From: Thermoflexus hugenholtzii JAD2
Lineage (GTDB): Bacteria > Chloroflexota > Chloroflexia > Chloroflexales > Roseiflexaceae
Assembly: GCA_945881915.1 (NCBI GenBank)
Contig: CAMCVW010000001.1
Location: forward strand, 113,066 to 177,065
Direction: 5' to 3'
Length of the DNA: 64,000 nucleotides
Part shown: piece after piece, positions 1 to 8,153 of the stretch
How the letters are laid out: every line of letters begins with the position of its first letter
Numbering within the stretch: the first letter of the stretch is position 1
Made by a program: the position numbers and the translations under genes
Notes under the pieces: model-generated
Seen by the model: the letters and a program-made list of their open reading frames with translations, nothing else
The model's database searches: none
What the model was told of the DNA's origin: nothing

Positions 1-1
1 T

Positions 2-460
2 CGACTCTGGTGGTTTGCCAAAGCCGAACTCGTTAATCACCCGATGGGATGGTGGTTCCGCTGCTTGCCTATGATTCCAGTTCGACGCGGTATCGGTGAC
101 GCAACCGCACTGCACAGCGCAATTCAAAAGGTCGCGGCATGCTGTCCACTCGTCTTGTTCCCTGAGGGCACGTGGGATGACGGACGAATGTTGCGTGCCA
201 AGAATGGGGTTGTACGCATCGCGTTAGCAACAGATGCTCTCATAGTCCCTATCGGGTTGACCGGGCGAATGCAGCCGCTGTGGTTTCGTCAACGCACCAT
301 GACGGTAGGGAATTCTTTTCGGTTGCGGGATTTGCCGTCCTTCGTGCCTGAATTGGCAATACAAAACCAACCAATCACTGCGCTGACCACAGATGTGATG
401 CATCGAATCACCGCATTACTCCCCGCCGAATATCATGGCTACTACGCATACTCGAAATAA
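2..460 (+). CDS. PlsC-family acyltransferase, 5' end cut by window
   Basis: This is a partial lysophospholipid acyltransferase (1-acyl-glycerol-3-phosphate acyltransferase type), which would transfer an acyl group to a lysophospholipid at the membrane. The open frame runs in from base 2 without a start, so the N-terminal part with the NHxxxxD catalytic motif lies outside the window. Visible are WWFAKAEL, the PVRRG block and an FPEGT motif. The usual Arg after FPEGT is Trp here (FPEGTW), which may change substrate binding. The protein ends in LLPAEYHGYYAYSK, nearly the same as the next gene (LLPVEYHGYYEES), so the two are tandem paralogues 19 bases apart. Confidence 0.85.
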   Translation, partial: RLWWFAKAELVNHPMGWWFRCLPMIPVRRGIGDATALHSAIQKVAACCPLVLFPEGTWDDGRMLRAKNGVVRIALATDALIVPIGLTGRMQPLWFRQRTMTVGNSFRLRDLPSFVPELAIQNQPITALTTDVMHRITALLPAEYHGYYAYSK

Positions 461-479
461 TGCGGATTGAGGAGACCAT

Positions 480-1133
480 ATGTTTGCCTATCGCCATTTT
501 GCCGCTATTCATTGGTTGAGCGATACCCTGCGTCGCTGGGGCGTTTTTCGTTGGGATGTGCGCGGAACCGAAACCTTGCCGCCCGCGGGTACGGCATTCG
601 TATTGGTAGTGAATCACATAAAGTGGAGTGATATTTGGCTTGTCGCAGCGACTATTCCGTTGACGCACATCCCACATTGGCTTGCCAAAGCAGAGTTATT
701 TGGTCCACTCACACGCTGGTGGTTCAACGGGATGCAGGCAATTCCTGTGCGTCGCGGACAGAACGATGTGGGTGCAATTGATATGGCGGTCGAAACGCTT
801 CGGGCAGGCAACATCATGATTGTCTTCCCTGAGGGCACACGCAGCGGGAACGGGAAGTTAAAAAAAGGGCGCGGCGGAGCCATGCGGATGGCACTCCGTG
901 CAGGGGTACCGATCGTCCCCGTCGGTATCACTGGCGTCGAGGGTGGCCTGCGGGCACCAGCTACAATTACTTACGGGCCAGCCTGGCTGCCCGTAGCGCT
1001 GAGTGGACTCGACACCATCGACCCTGACGAAATGACAACTCTGACCGATGACATGATGCGTCACATCGCAGCGCTGCTACCCGTCGAATATCATGGATAT
1101 TACGAAGAAAGTACTACTCATCCTCGCCCATGA
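480..1133 (+). CDS. PlsC-family 1-acyl-glycerol-3-phosphate acyltransferase
   Basis: A 217-residue acyltransferase predicted to acylate lysophosphatidate or a related lipid on the inner face of the membrane. Motif I is NHIKWSD (catalytic His and Asp, about residues 45-51), the central block is PVRRGQND and motif III is the classical FPEGTRS. The length fits short bacterial PlsC proteins. A weak Shine-Dalgarno (GAGGAGACC region) precedes the ATG. It is the complete member of a tandem pair with the truncated gene upstream. Its 3' end overlaps a small minus-strand ORF by 20 bases. Confidence 0.88.
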   Translation: MFAYRHFAAIHWLSDTLRRWGVFRWDVRGTETLPPAGTAFVLVVNHIKWSDIWLVAATIPLTHIPHWLAKAELFGPLTRWWFNGMQAIPVRRGQNDVGAIDMAVETLRAGNIMIVFPEGTRSGNGKLKKGRGGAMRMALRAGVPIVPVGITGVEGGLRAPATITYGPAWLPVALSGLDTIDPDEMTTLTDDMMRHIAALLPVEYHGYYEESTTHPRP

Positions 1134-1230
1134 GTTTATCCACCAGCCACACCGCGAGTCGTGCAGCAACCAATGCGAGAATGGTACTGATTACTTGGTG
1201 GAGGATTTTTCGTTGATTTTTAGAATCCAT
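1114..1230 (-). CDS. 38-residue small membrane protein candidate
   Basis: This short ORF encodes 38 residues: a basic N-terminus (MDSKNQRKILHQV), a hydrophobic stretch (ISTILALVAARLAVWLV) and an acidic end (GEDE). This is the layout of a single-span small membrane protein. A purine-rich GAGGCTGAGG lies just before the ATG and can serve as ribosome binding site. It overlaps the 3' end of the 80-residue ORF upstream on the same strand by 40 bases and the end of the acyltransferase on the other strand by 20. No family was recognised. The call rests on the ribosome site, the hydrophobic profile and its position behind another small membrane ORF. Confidence 0.45.
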   Translation of the reverse strand: MDSKNQRKILHQVISTILALVAARLAVWLVDKLMGEDE

Positions 1231-1433
1231 GGTGCCTCAGCCTCTATCTGTTGTATGTACGCTGCTACGGTGGTTTGTGTCACGTCTGGATGGGCATCAA
1301 CCAATTGAAGGGTGGTGCTGCGTGGGATTTTCATGGCCGTCTGCGTCTGTAGCCATACCCACCCCAGAACAGCGATTCCAACTCCTGTGAGTACTCCTCT
1401 TCGCCACATACACACCTCATCTCTGGTCGTCAT
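1191..1433 (-). CDS. Small single-span membrane protein, unknown function
   Basis: An 80-residue ORF with an N-terminal hydrophobic segment (GVLTGVGIAVLGWVWL) followed by a polar domain of about 50 residues, suggesting a membrane-anchored or exported small protein. The ATG at 1433 lies exactly six bases after an extended -10 sequence (TGG then TAAAAT), so a leaderless transcript is plausible. An internal ATG at residue 9 (1409) has a GATGAGGTGT ribosome site and is the alternative start. The next small ORF overlaps its 3' end. No family recognised. It is divergent from the DapA-family gene. Confidence 0.5.
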   Translation of the reverse strand: MTTRDEVCMWRRGVLTGVGIAVLGWVWLQTQTAMKIPRSTTLQLVDAHPDVTQTTVAAYIQQIEAEAPWILKINEKSSTK

Positions 1434-1439
1434 GAGTCT

Positions 1440-1448
1440 ATTTTACCA
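1440..1448 (-). promoter_or_regulatory. Extended -10 promoter, leaderless arrangement
   Basis: On the minus strand the sequence reads TGG followed by TAAAAT, an extended -10 element. It ends six bases before the ATG at 1433. No convincing -35 is visible. Confidence 0.5.
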
Positions 1449-1472
1449 CTGCAACCCAGCAAAGGAGTCTCT

Positions 1473-2333
1473 ATGCCAGCAGTATATGTTGCCATCGCCA
1501 CACCGCTCGATTCCAAAGGGGCGTTTGATGCACAAGCCATGTCACGACTCATTGCACATTTACATGATGCGGGTGTGGACGGAATCGTCCCGTGTGGCAC
1601 CACCGGTGAAGGACCGTCGTTTAGTGTGGCAGAACGATCCGAAATTATCAGGCACTGCATCAGCGCACGGGCAGGACTCGGAGTGATCGCAGGAACAGGT
1701 TGTCAATCACTGAGTGACACTATCACACTGACCAACGCAGCGCTCGCCGCGGGTGTCGACGCGTGTCTCATCCTGCCGCCGTTCTTTTTTAAACAGGCAG
1801 GCGAGCATGGCGTGTTGGCATGGTATCGCGCCGTTTGTGATGCCCTACCACGCAACAGCAAAATCGTCTTGTACCACATACCGCCCATGACGGGAGTCCC
1901 TATCACACCCACGATTATCGATGGGCTTCTCGAAAGCCACCCCACGCACATTGCCGGAATCAAAGACAGCGGAGTGGATGCTGCACATACCGCTATGCTG
2001 ACCGCACGGTATCCCCAGCTCGCAATTTATACCGGAAACGCACCGATTTTGGCCCAAGCCATCAGAGACGGTGCGGCAGGATCTATTCTGGCTGTTGCCA
2101 ACATCGTGCCACGGTCGGTTCGCATCCTGACGGACGATCTCGCCCGTGACGACGCACAGGTCCATCTCGCTGCAGTAGACGGCTACATTCGTAAAGTCGG
2201 TGCGGTGCCGACAATCAAGGCAATCCTGGCACAATCGGGAGTGCCGGTGGGCATACCATTACCGCCGCAGTTGCCTCATCCTGATGCAGCAGATGCGTAC
2301 CACGCATTCAGTGATTTTCCTGCGCCCGCGTAG
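1473..2333 (+). CDS. DapA-family aldolase/lyase (dihydrodipicolinate synthase-like)
   Basis: A 286-residue TIM-barrel lyase of the DHDPS/N-acetylneuraminate lyase family, which forms a Schiff base between pyruvate or another keto acid and a lysine. The CGTTGEG loop (T43, T44), Y134 in YHIP and Schiff-base lysine K164 in GIKDS are present. The arginine that in E. coli DapA (R138) holds the semialdehyde carboxylate is Met139 here (YHIPPMTG). The enzyme may therefore not be a true lysine-pathway DapA but a related keto-acid aldolase. The start is supported by AAAGGAG upstream of the ATG. It is followed after 24 bases by holA. Confidence 0.8.
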   Translation: MPAVYVAIATPLDSKGAFDAQAMSRLIAHLHDAGVDGIVPCGTTGEGPSFSVAERSEIIRHCISARAGLGVIAGTGCQSLSDTITLTNAALAAGVDACLILPPFFFKQAGEHGVLAWYRAVCDALPRNSKIVLYHIPPMTGVPITPTIIDGLLESHPTHIAGIKDSGVDAAHTAMLTARYPQLAIYTGNAPILAQAIRDGAAGSILAVANIVPRSVRILTDDLARDDAQVHLAAVDGYIRKVGAVPTIKAILAQSGVPVGIPLPPQLPHPDAADAYHAFSDFPAPA

Positions 2334-2357
2334 CACGATGCAGACAAGAGGCACACG

Positions 2358-3302
2358 ATGATTGTCCTGTTACATGGCCCCGATGAATATCGTCGCAGTG
2401 AGCGTCTGTCTGCCTTACTCGCCGACATACCAGATGCCGCGCGTTCGCTCAACATCACCCGCCTCGAGGGCAAGCGCTTTAAACTCGATGCATTCATTCA
2501 AGCAGGCGAAGCGTTTCCTTTTTTACATGACCGCCGCACGGTCATCGTCGAAGATTTACTCAAAAACCAGAAAGCCGGTAAAGAACGCGACGAACTCAAA
2601 CTCGTGCTCGAACGCCTACCCAATTGGTGCGATGTGATTTTTATCGAAAACGAAGATATCGACAAGCGCAGTGCGTTGTACACCCATTTGACCAAAACTG
2701 CTTCGGTCGAAGAATTCCCGTTCCTCAAAGAGACGGACATCGTTCGTTGGGTTGGTGAACTCGCGCGTTCTCTGCGCATTACCATTGAGAATCGTGCTGC
2801 CTACCGCCTCCTATCGCTGGTAGGGACGAACGGACGGACACTCGTCAATGAACTGACAAAACTCGCAACCTACGTGCGACCGGGTGGGGTGGTCGACGAA
2901 GTCGTCGTCGATCTATTGGTTTCGGATGACACCGAAGAAAACATGTTTGCATTTGTCGACGCCCTAGCGGCACGTCGAAAGGGAGTTGCACTGGCAAAGT
3001 TGCGTCATCTATTGACCGACGGACAAGCCCCGCAATACATTATCTTCATGATAGCGCGGCAAGTGCGCATCTTGTTACAGGTAAAGGAGCTCGACAACTT
3101 ACGTATGCGCCCAAATGAAATTTCGAGCAAAGTGGGCTTACGTCCAGGCTTTTTGACAGATAAGGCAATCGACCAATCACGAGGGTTTGCACCTGCAGAT
3201 CTGGAACGCCTACACGAGCGCGTCCTGAGCCTCGACCACAAAAGCAAAACAGGCGGGATTGATGTCAATGCAGGATTGGATTTGTTGGTCATGGATACAT
3301 GA
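2358..3302 (+). CDS. holA: DNA polymerase III delta subunit
   Basis: A 314-residue protein matching HolA, the clamp-loader subunit that opens the sliding clamp in replication. Features seen are the N-terminal LLHGPDEYRRSE (degenerate P-loop region), the LEGKRF strand, the FLHDRRTVIVEDL segment and a helical C-terminal domain with a GLRPGF motif. Length is normal for the family. Next to holA lies rpsT on the opposite strand, the arrangement found in many bacteria. AAGAGGCAC precedes the ATG. The stop overlaps the T-rich end of the rpsT terminator. Confidence 0.93.
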   Translation: MIVLLHGPDEYRRSERLSALLADIPDAARSLNITRLEGKRFKLDAFIQAGEAFPFLHDRRTVIVEDLLKNQKAGKERDELKLVLERLPNWCDVIFIENEDIDKRSALYTHLTKTASVEEFPFLKETDIVRWVGELARSLRITIENRAAYRLLSLVGTNGRTLVNELTKLATYVRPGGVVDEVVVDLLVSDDTEENMFAFVDALAARRKGVALAKLRHLLTDGQAPQYIIFMIARQVRILLQVKELDNLRMRPNEISSKVGLRPGFLTDKAIDQSRGFAPADLERLHERVLSLDHKSKTGGIDVNAGLDLLVMDT

Positions 3303-3307
3303 AAAAA

Positions 3308-3331
3308 CCCCACTCGCGCGAGCGAGTGGGG
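3308..3331 (-). terminator. Intrinsic terminator of rpsT
   Basis: Ten-base perfect stem (3308-3317 with 3322-3331), loop of four, followed on the minus strand by six T residues (the A run at 3302-3307). It lies directly after rpsT. Confidence 0.93.
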
Positions 3332-3344
3332 TAGACAGACAGAT

Positions 3345-3605
3345 TTACTTGCTGGCTGCGTTGATTTTCTTCATCAAGCGGGATTTGCGACGTGCCGCGT
3401 TGTTGCGGTGAATGACGCCTTTTGAAGCAGCCTTGTCCAAGGTGCTCAATGCAGTGATGATTGCCTTCTGGTCCAATGCGCCTGAAGCAATCGTCTGCTC
3501 TGCTTTTTTGACCATGGTCTTGAGGCGAGCATTGTAGGACGAATTGCGGAGACGTCGGTTTTCTGAAGTACGGATGCGCTTCAACGCAGATTTGGTGTTC
3601 GCCAA
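3345..3605 (-). CDS. rpsT: 30S ribosomal protein S20
   Basis: An 86-residue basic protein starting [18 protein letters not shown], the typical S20 N-terminus, with the C-terminal [12 protein letters not shown] segment that binds 16S rRNA. The start is a TTG codon at 3605, with GGGAGAAG as ribosome site; the reading frame stays open further upstream but those residues are not S20. A TTG start on a ribosomal protein gene is known for rpsT elsewhere and may limit or tune its translation. It has its own promoter (3663-3691) and terminator (3308-3331), so it is a one-gene unit. Confidence 0.96.
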   Translation of the reverse strand: MANTKSALKRIRTSENRRLRNSSYNARLKTMVKKAEQTIASGALDQKAIITALSTLDKAASKGVIHRNNAARRKSRLMKKINAASK

Positions 3606-3662
3606 GGTATCACTTCTCCCGTATAATTCATGAATTGATTGCACATGAGCATCTGAAAATTG

Positions 3663-3691
3663 ATTATACCAAAACACGATGCAGTGTGCAA
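3663..3691 (-). promoter_or_regulatory. Sigma-70 type promoter of rpsT
   Basis: On the minus strand TTGCAC, a 17-base spacer and TATAAT, with TGG before the -10 (extended -10). Start of transcription is expected near 3656, giving a leader of about 50 bases. It overlaps the upstream region of murJ on the other strand. Confidence 0.82.
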
Positions 3692-3704
3692 CATGGGAGC
3701 AGGA

Positions 3705-5264
3705 ATGACGTCACGTCGATCGCACACACTCTTCAATACACTCATCGTTGCACTCGGATATTTCGCCAGTAGGGTACTTGGTCTCGTGCGCGATATGTTC
3801 ATCACTGCCCAATTTGGCACATCCCCGCAGGTCGATGCCTATCGTGCCGCATTCGCCCTCCCCGACCTCATCTATCTCGTGGTCGCAGGAGGAGCACTCG
3901 GGACTGCGTTGATTCCAGTTTTTCAAGAGCGGAGAGCCGCAGCCGGGGACTCTGCTGGCTGGGATCTGGCTAATGCAGTACTCAACCTGACATTGCCAAT
4001 CCTCATCGGTCTTGCGGTTATTGGCTGGATTTTCGCCGAACCCATCGTCACGTTGACCACAGCCCGCGGATTTACCGCAGATCAACGCAATCTGACGGCA
4101 CATTTGATGCGATTGCTGCTGATCCAACCAATTCTCCTAGGAATCGGTGGAATTGCGAAAGCAACGTTGGAGGCACACGAGCAGTTTCGCATCCCGACCA
4201 TTGGTTCGAATCTCTACAATATCGGTATCATCTTTGGCGCCGCAGCCCTCGCACCCTGGTATGGCATCGAAGGCGTTGTCTACGGTGTCATTGCGGGTGC
4301 AGCGGCATTTGTGCTGATTCAGATTCCCACTATGCACCGGCTCGGTTGGCATTACCGTGCGATGGGCTGGACGACTGCGGGCGTCCGTTCGGTCGGGCGA
4401 CTCGTTCTGCCACGGTTATTTGGGCAATCCGTTTGGCAAATTAATCTGACTACCATGATAGGTGTAACATCGAGCTTCGGCTTAGGTGCCGTAGCGGCGT
4501 CAGGCTATGCATTACAAGTGATGCTGTTGCCGCATGGGCTCATCGGCCTCAGCATAGGAACCGTCATTTTTCCGCTCCTTGCAAAGCATCTCACCAACGG
4601 CAATCGGCATGCGTTTGCCCAATCAGCAGGAATGGCGCTACAGAGTGTGCTTGCAGTTACCGTACCTGCATCAATCGTGCTCTACGTTGGTGCATCGACA
4701 ATCGTCAAGGTGTTGTACGAGCGCGGCACGTTCGATGCGGCTTCGGCGACGCTCACCGTTGCCGCGTTGCAGGGATATGCAATTGGTTTGGCTGGGTTCA
4801 GTGTGGCAGAGATTGCCGTACGAATCTGGTTCGCCTTACAAAATACCCGACTACCCGTGTATGTCGGAGCGGTCGCGGTCCTGTTCAACGTGAGTGTAGG
4901 TTGGGCGCTGACGCAATCCGGAAGCATCGCAGAGCGGCTTTGGGTGCTCGCTGCGGTGTTTAGCATTGCCAACATCATCGAAGCCGCGCTCCTCTTGTGG
5001 TTCCTCAAACGCGATCATCCCGACATCCGACTCATCACAAACCCGTGGCAGTGGCTGTTGAGTATCGGCGGGATGATGCTATTATTGACGGGCACACAGC
5101 CATTCCTCCCCTTGCTTCCATCTGGTCCATTGACCTCACTTGGTGATTGGATTCGCTGTGGTCTACATTTGATTGTCCTCGGAATATCATTCGGCTGGGG
5201 CGTGATGTGGGGATCCAATCGGTTTGCGCTCCTCCGTGCAGCACGGCGTGGGGCAAGTCAATAG
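3705..5264 (+). CDS. murJ: Lipid II flippase MurJ (MviN)
   Basis: A 519-residue polytopic membrane protein of the MOP superfamily that moves lipid II across the cytoplasmic membrane for peptidoglycan synthesis. The N-terminal sequence [20 protein letters not shown] is the family hallmark, followed by [19 protein letters not shown] and a run of about 14 hydrophobic segments. An arginine-rich cytoplasmic tail ends the protein. The start was set at the ATG at 3705 because GGGAGC precedes it; an upstream in-frame ATG at 3660 lies inside the rpsT promoter. The next gene follows after 19 bases. Confidence 0.92.
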   Translation: MTSRRSHTLFNTLIVALGYFASRVLGLVRDMFITAQFGTSPQVDAYRAAFALPDLIYLVVAGGALGTALIPVFQERRAAAGDSAGWDLANAVLNLTLPILIGLAVIGWIFAEPIVTLTTARGFTADQRNLTAHLMRLLLIQPILLGIGGIAKATLEAHEQFRIPTIGSNLYNIGIIFGAAALAPWYGIEGVVYGVIAGAAAFVLIQIPTMHRLGWHYRAMGWTTAGVRSVGRLVLPRLFGQSVWQINLTTMIGVTSSFGLGAVAASGYALQVMLLPHGLIGLSIGTVIFPLLAKHLTNGNRHAFAQSAGMALQSVLAVTVPASIVLYVGASTIVKVLYERGTFDAASATLTVAALQGYAIGLAGFSVAEIAVRIWFALQNTRLPVYVGAVAVLFNVSVGWALTQSGSIAERLWVLAAVFSIANIIEAALLLWFLKRDHPDIRLITNPWQWLLSIGGMMLLLTGTQPFLPLLPSGPLTSLGDWIRCGLHLIVLGISFGWGVMWGSNRFALLRAARRGASQ

Positions 5265-5283
5265 CAACGAGATGAGGGTCTGC

Positions 5284-6525
5284 ATGAGCCGTGTACTTGC
5301 GTTGATTTTGGCGGGCGGTGAGCATCCTGCATTGAGCGTTCTAACCGCAGAACGGGCAGAAGCAGCGGTCCCCTTTGCAGGGAAGTACCGTATTATCGAC
5401 TTCACCCTTTCAAATTGTATTAATTCCGGAATTACCAACGTCGGCGTGCTGACACAATACCGGCCACGTTCTCTACAAGAGCACATCGGGGTGGGGAAAC
5501 CCTGGGACCTTGATAGACGAATCGGGGGCGTCCATATTTTGCATCCATACGTGGGCGCGGGAACGAGCTGGCAGAAGGGTAACGGCGACGCATTGCGCGC
5601 TCACCTAGACTTCATGGACGAACAGCCAGAAGAGCTCGTCCTGGTGCTCGCGGGTGATCATATGTACAAAATGGACTACCGACCGATGATTCAAGCACAC
5701 CTCGCGGCGCAACGGGATGTCACCATCGCCGTCCACGGCGTCGGGAGTCACGAAGTGCATCGGTTCGGAATTGTGACGACTGACCTCGACGGGGTGGTCA
5801 CCAAATTCGAAGAAAAACCTGCGCGGAGCGCATCAACTTTGGCATCCATGGGGATATACCTTTTTCGCAAACAGTACCTCATCGATATTCTGAATGCCGG
5901 TACACACGAAAACATCGGACGTGATTTGATGCCCGACTTAATCGCGCAGATACCCGTAGACACGTACAACTTCCAAGGCTACTGGGCCGATATCGGCACC
6001 GTTCAATCCTACTACGAAGCCAGTATGGCACTCTTGAGCGAAACACCTGCACTCGATTTGAGCGACGCAGATTGGGTCATTCACACCAAAAGCGCCGAAA
6101 TGCCGGCAGCCGAAATCAGCGCCGGTGCACGCATTCGAAACAGCATGATTTGTGATGGGAGTCGCATCGGCGGCACGGTGAGTGGCTCTGTGATCGGACC
6201 TGGAGTTGTAATTCCAGCGGGCACGACGATCATCGATAGCATTATTTTGCCAGATGTCGTCATCGAACCTGGCTGTACCATCACACGAGCGATTATTGAC
6301 AAAGGAACGCGAATCGGTGCAAATGCAGTCATCGGCCACGCGGCAGCAGCAGTACCAAATGAGCGCGTCCCCGACCTTTTACACACGGGGTTGACGTTGA
6401 TTGGCATGCGCAACGAAATCCCAGCTGAGACCCACCTGGGAGCAAATGTCTTGGTTGCACCCCGCACGAGCGGGCAGGCGTGGATCAAGAATAAGCACTT
6501 CCCGGATGGCTCGTCTGTTGCCTAA
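5284..6525 (+). CDS. GlgC-like glucose-1-phosphate adenylyltransferase
   Basis: A 413-residue nucleotidyltransferase with a C-terminal left-handed beta-helix, expected to make ADP-glucose for glycogen synthesis. Matches to GlgC are VPFAGKYRIIDFTLSNCINSGI, the TQYRPRSLQEHI segment, the LAGDHMYKMDY metal-binding block and FEEKPA with the sugar-phosphate lysine. The nucleotide-binding loop is unusual: where GlgC has GGxGxRLxxLT, this protein has GGEHPALSVLT, so the second glycine and the arginine are missing. It could be a lineage-specific GlgC or a regulatory subunit like GlgD. The start chosen has GAGGG eight bases upstream. A strong terminator follows. Confidence 0.78.
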   Translation: MSRVLALILAGGEHPALSVLTAERAEAAVPFAGKYRIIDFTLSNCINSGITNVGVLTQYRPRSLQEHIGVGKPWDLDRRIGGVHILHPYVGAGTSWQKGNGDALRAHLDFMDEQPEELVLVLAGDHMYKMDYRPMIQAHLAAQRDVTIAVHGVGSHEVHRFGIVTTDLDGVVTKFEEKPARSASTLASMGIYLFRKQYLIDILNAGTHENIGRDLMPDLIAQIPVDTYNFQGYWADIGTVQSYYEASMALLSETPALDLSDADWVIHTKSAEMPAAEISAGARIRNSMICDGSRIGGTVSGSVIGPGVVIPAGTTIIDSIILPDVVIEPGCTITRAIIDKGTRIGANAVIGHAAAAVPNERVPDLLHTGLTLIGMRNEIPAETHLGANVLVAPRTSGQAWIKNKHFPDGSSVA

Positions 6526-6534
6526 GACCGCAAA

Positions 6535-6565
6535 CCCCCCGGTGCATGTGCACCGGGGGGTTTTT
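6535..6565 (+). terminator. Strong intrinsic terminator, possibly bidirectional
   Basis: Twelve-base GC-rich complementary arms (6535-6546 with 6549-6560) followed by five T. On the minus strand it lies 12 bases after the aminotransferase stop, where only an AAA flank supplies a short T run, so it may serve both converging genes. Confidence 0.9.
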
Positions 6566-6577
6566 GTATAGATCTGC

Positions 6578-7726
6578 TTATGTCAATGCAGCAGCAATTG
6601 TGGTGCCTGCGTGGTGCAGTGTTTGTTCATCATAGAGACTAAATGCCATCCGAATTGCTTCGTAGCCCAGCGGTCTGCTACTAAACAACGTTGCGGGTAA
6701 TGCATCGATGTGTTGTGCCCGAATCAACGTGAGCGCATCATTGGCGCGCATGTGTGGTGGGAGCTTCATCCACAAAAAATACCCACCCCGTGGGCTCGCC
6801 CATTGGAATCCACGCGCACGAAGCGGAGCAAGACCTGCTTCGAGTGCATCGCGACGCCGGGCATAGCGCTGGCGATACTCGGATACAATGTCCGCATACG
6901 CACCACTCGTCAATAATTCAGCCAATATGAACGAAGGGAAATGAGCCATCCCACCGCCGCTGTCGAGCAACCCGCAGCCGGACAGGCGATCGATTATCGC
7001 CGCATCAGCAGTGATGTAGCCCGTCCGCAAACCAGGCGCAAGTGACTTCGAAAAGGAACCGAGTCGAATCACGCTCCCTCGGGGGAACGTCGTCCAAAGC
7101 GAGGGAAGTGGCTTGGTATCAAACCATAATTCGCGGTACACATCATCCTCGACAATGCGCAGATCGGTTTCGTGCTGTAGTTTCAGCAATGCTTCTCGGC
7201 GCTCGATACTGAGCGTTGCCCCTGTGGGGTTTTGATAGGTAGGTATCGTGTAGAGAAATGCTATTCGGCGACCCGCAGCACTATGCATATTGATTGCTGT
7301 GTCTAGTTCCGCGACGTCGAGTCCATCTTGATCGCAACCTATGGCATGCAGGTGGAGCGGCAGATCACGCAGGATACGCAAGGCGAGATGGTAGGTCGGA
7401 TTTTCTACAAAAACGACGTCATTGGGTTGTGCGTAGAGCATCGCAACCTGCGCGAGTGCTTGTGAATTGCCCGCGCTGAGCATTATCTCGCTCGGGAGCG
7501 GGGCAACACCCTCAGAATGACCTATCTGCTCGGCGACGAGGTCACGGAGCGGTCCTATCCCGCGGTCGATACCGTAGGTGAGCATTGCACCGCCGTAGCG
7601 GGTCAAGGCGGAGGCCGTTGCAGATTGTATCGCATCGAGGGGGAGTAGGGTCAAATCGGGATGCCCCCATGCCAAATCAGTTACCCCGGGGGCGAGTTGG
7701 AGTTGCAGAATACGCGACATATCCAT
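6578..7726 (-). CDS. PLP-dependent aminotransferase (class I, LysN/MocR-like fold)
   Basis: A 382-residue fold-type I aminotransferase. Seen are the LTYG block near the N-terminus, the YQNPTGATLS motif that contacts the substrate carboxylate, EDDVYREL with the PLP-ring aspartate, and SFSKSLAPGLRTGY with the PLP-binding lysine. The sequence resembles the 2-aminoadipate/multi-substrate aminotransferases; the substrate cannot be read. The start at 7726 has GGAAGT eight bases upstream; an ATG at 7741 directly abuts the apaG stop and is the alternative. It is the last gene of a six-gene operon ending at a terminator. Confidence 0.85.
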   Translation of the reverse strand: MDMSRILQLQLAPGVTDLAWGHPDLTLLPLDAIQSATASALTRYGGAMLTYGIDRGIGPLRDLVAEQIGHSEGVAPLPSEIMLSAGNSQALAQVAMLYAQPNDVVFVENPTYHLALRILRDLPLHLHAIGCDQDGLDVAELDTAINMHSAAGRRIAFLYTIPTYQNPTGATLSIERREALLKLQHETDLRIVEDDVYRELWFDTKPLPSLWTTFPRGSVIRLGSFSKSLAPGLRTGYITADAAIIDRLSGCGLLDSGGGMAHFPSFILAELLTSGAYADIVSEYRQRYARRRDALEAGLAPLRARGFQWASPRGGYFLWMKLPPHMRANDALTLIRAQHIDALPATLFSSRPLGYEAIRMAFSLYDEQTLHHAGTTIAAALT

Positions 7727-7741
7727 GGTAGGTACTTCCAT

Positions 7742-8143
7742 TCAGTGAAGCGGTTCGTCTGGGAGTGTCAGAATGAATTCGGGGACCACCACAACGAACT
7801 CCGCGTCATTATCTTGGCGGAATGTGTAGAATCCTGCCATGGTGCCGTGACCAGATTTGAGGACGCAAAAACTCCGGTACTCATGCACATCACATGGGTC
7901 TAATACGGGTTGCTGACCGACAACCCCATCTCCACTCACATGGTATTCTTCGCCAATAGAATCGGAGATTACCCACTCACGAGACCGGAGCTGCGCAGTT
8001 GTGCGACTGCAATTTTCGATGCGTACCGTATATGAAAAGACATAGCGTCCGATGTCTTTATCGGATTCTGCGACGAGGTAGACGGGATGTACGGTGACTC
8101 GAAAGCCGTTCGTTTCTTTGTAGAAAAACGTACGTTGCGGCAT
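7742..8143 (-). CDS. apaG: ApaG domain protein
   Basis: A 133-residue ApaG-family protein (fibronectin type III-like beta fold). The matches are the strand pattern FRVTVHPVYL, YVFSYTVRIEN, the LRSREWVISDS block, GVVGQQPVLDPCDVHEYRSFC and MAGFYTF. The function of ApaG is not settled; it is linked to magnesium/cobalt tolerance and to diadenosine tetraphosphate in enterobacteria. Start set at 8143 with AGGGAA just upstream; the frame is open to 8185 but that extension would overlap the Lgt-like gene. It sits 10 bases behind that gene in one operon. Confidence 0.85.
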   Translation of the reverse strand: MPQRTFFYKETNGFRVTVHPVYLVAESDKDIGRYVFSYTVRIENCSRTTAQLRSREWVISDSIGEEYHVSGDGVVGQQPVLDPCDVHEYRSFCVLKSGHGTMAGFYTFRQDNDAEFVVVVPEFILTLPDEPLH

Positions 8144-8153
8144 TTCCCTGTTC

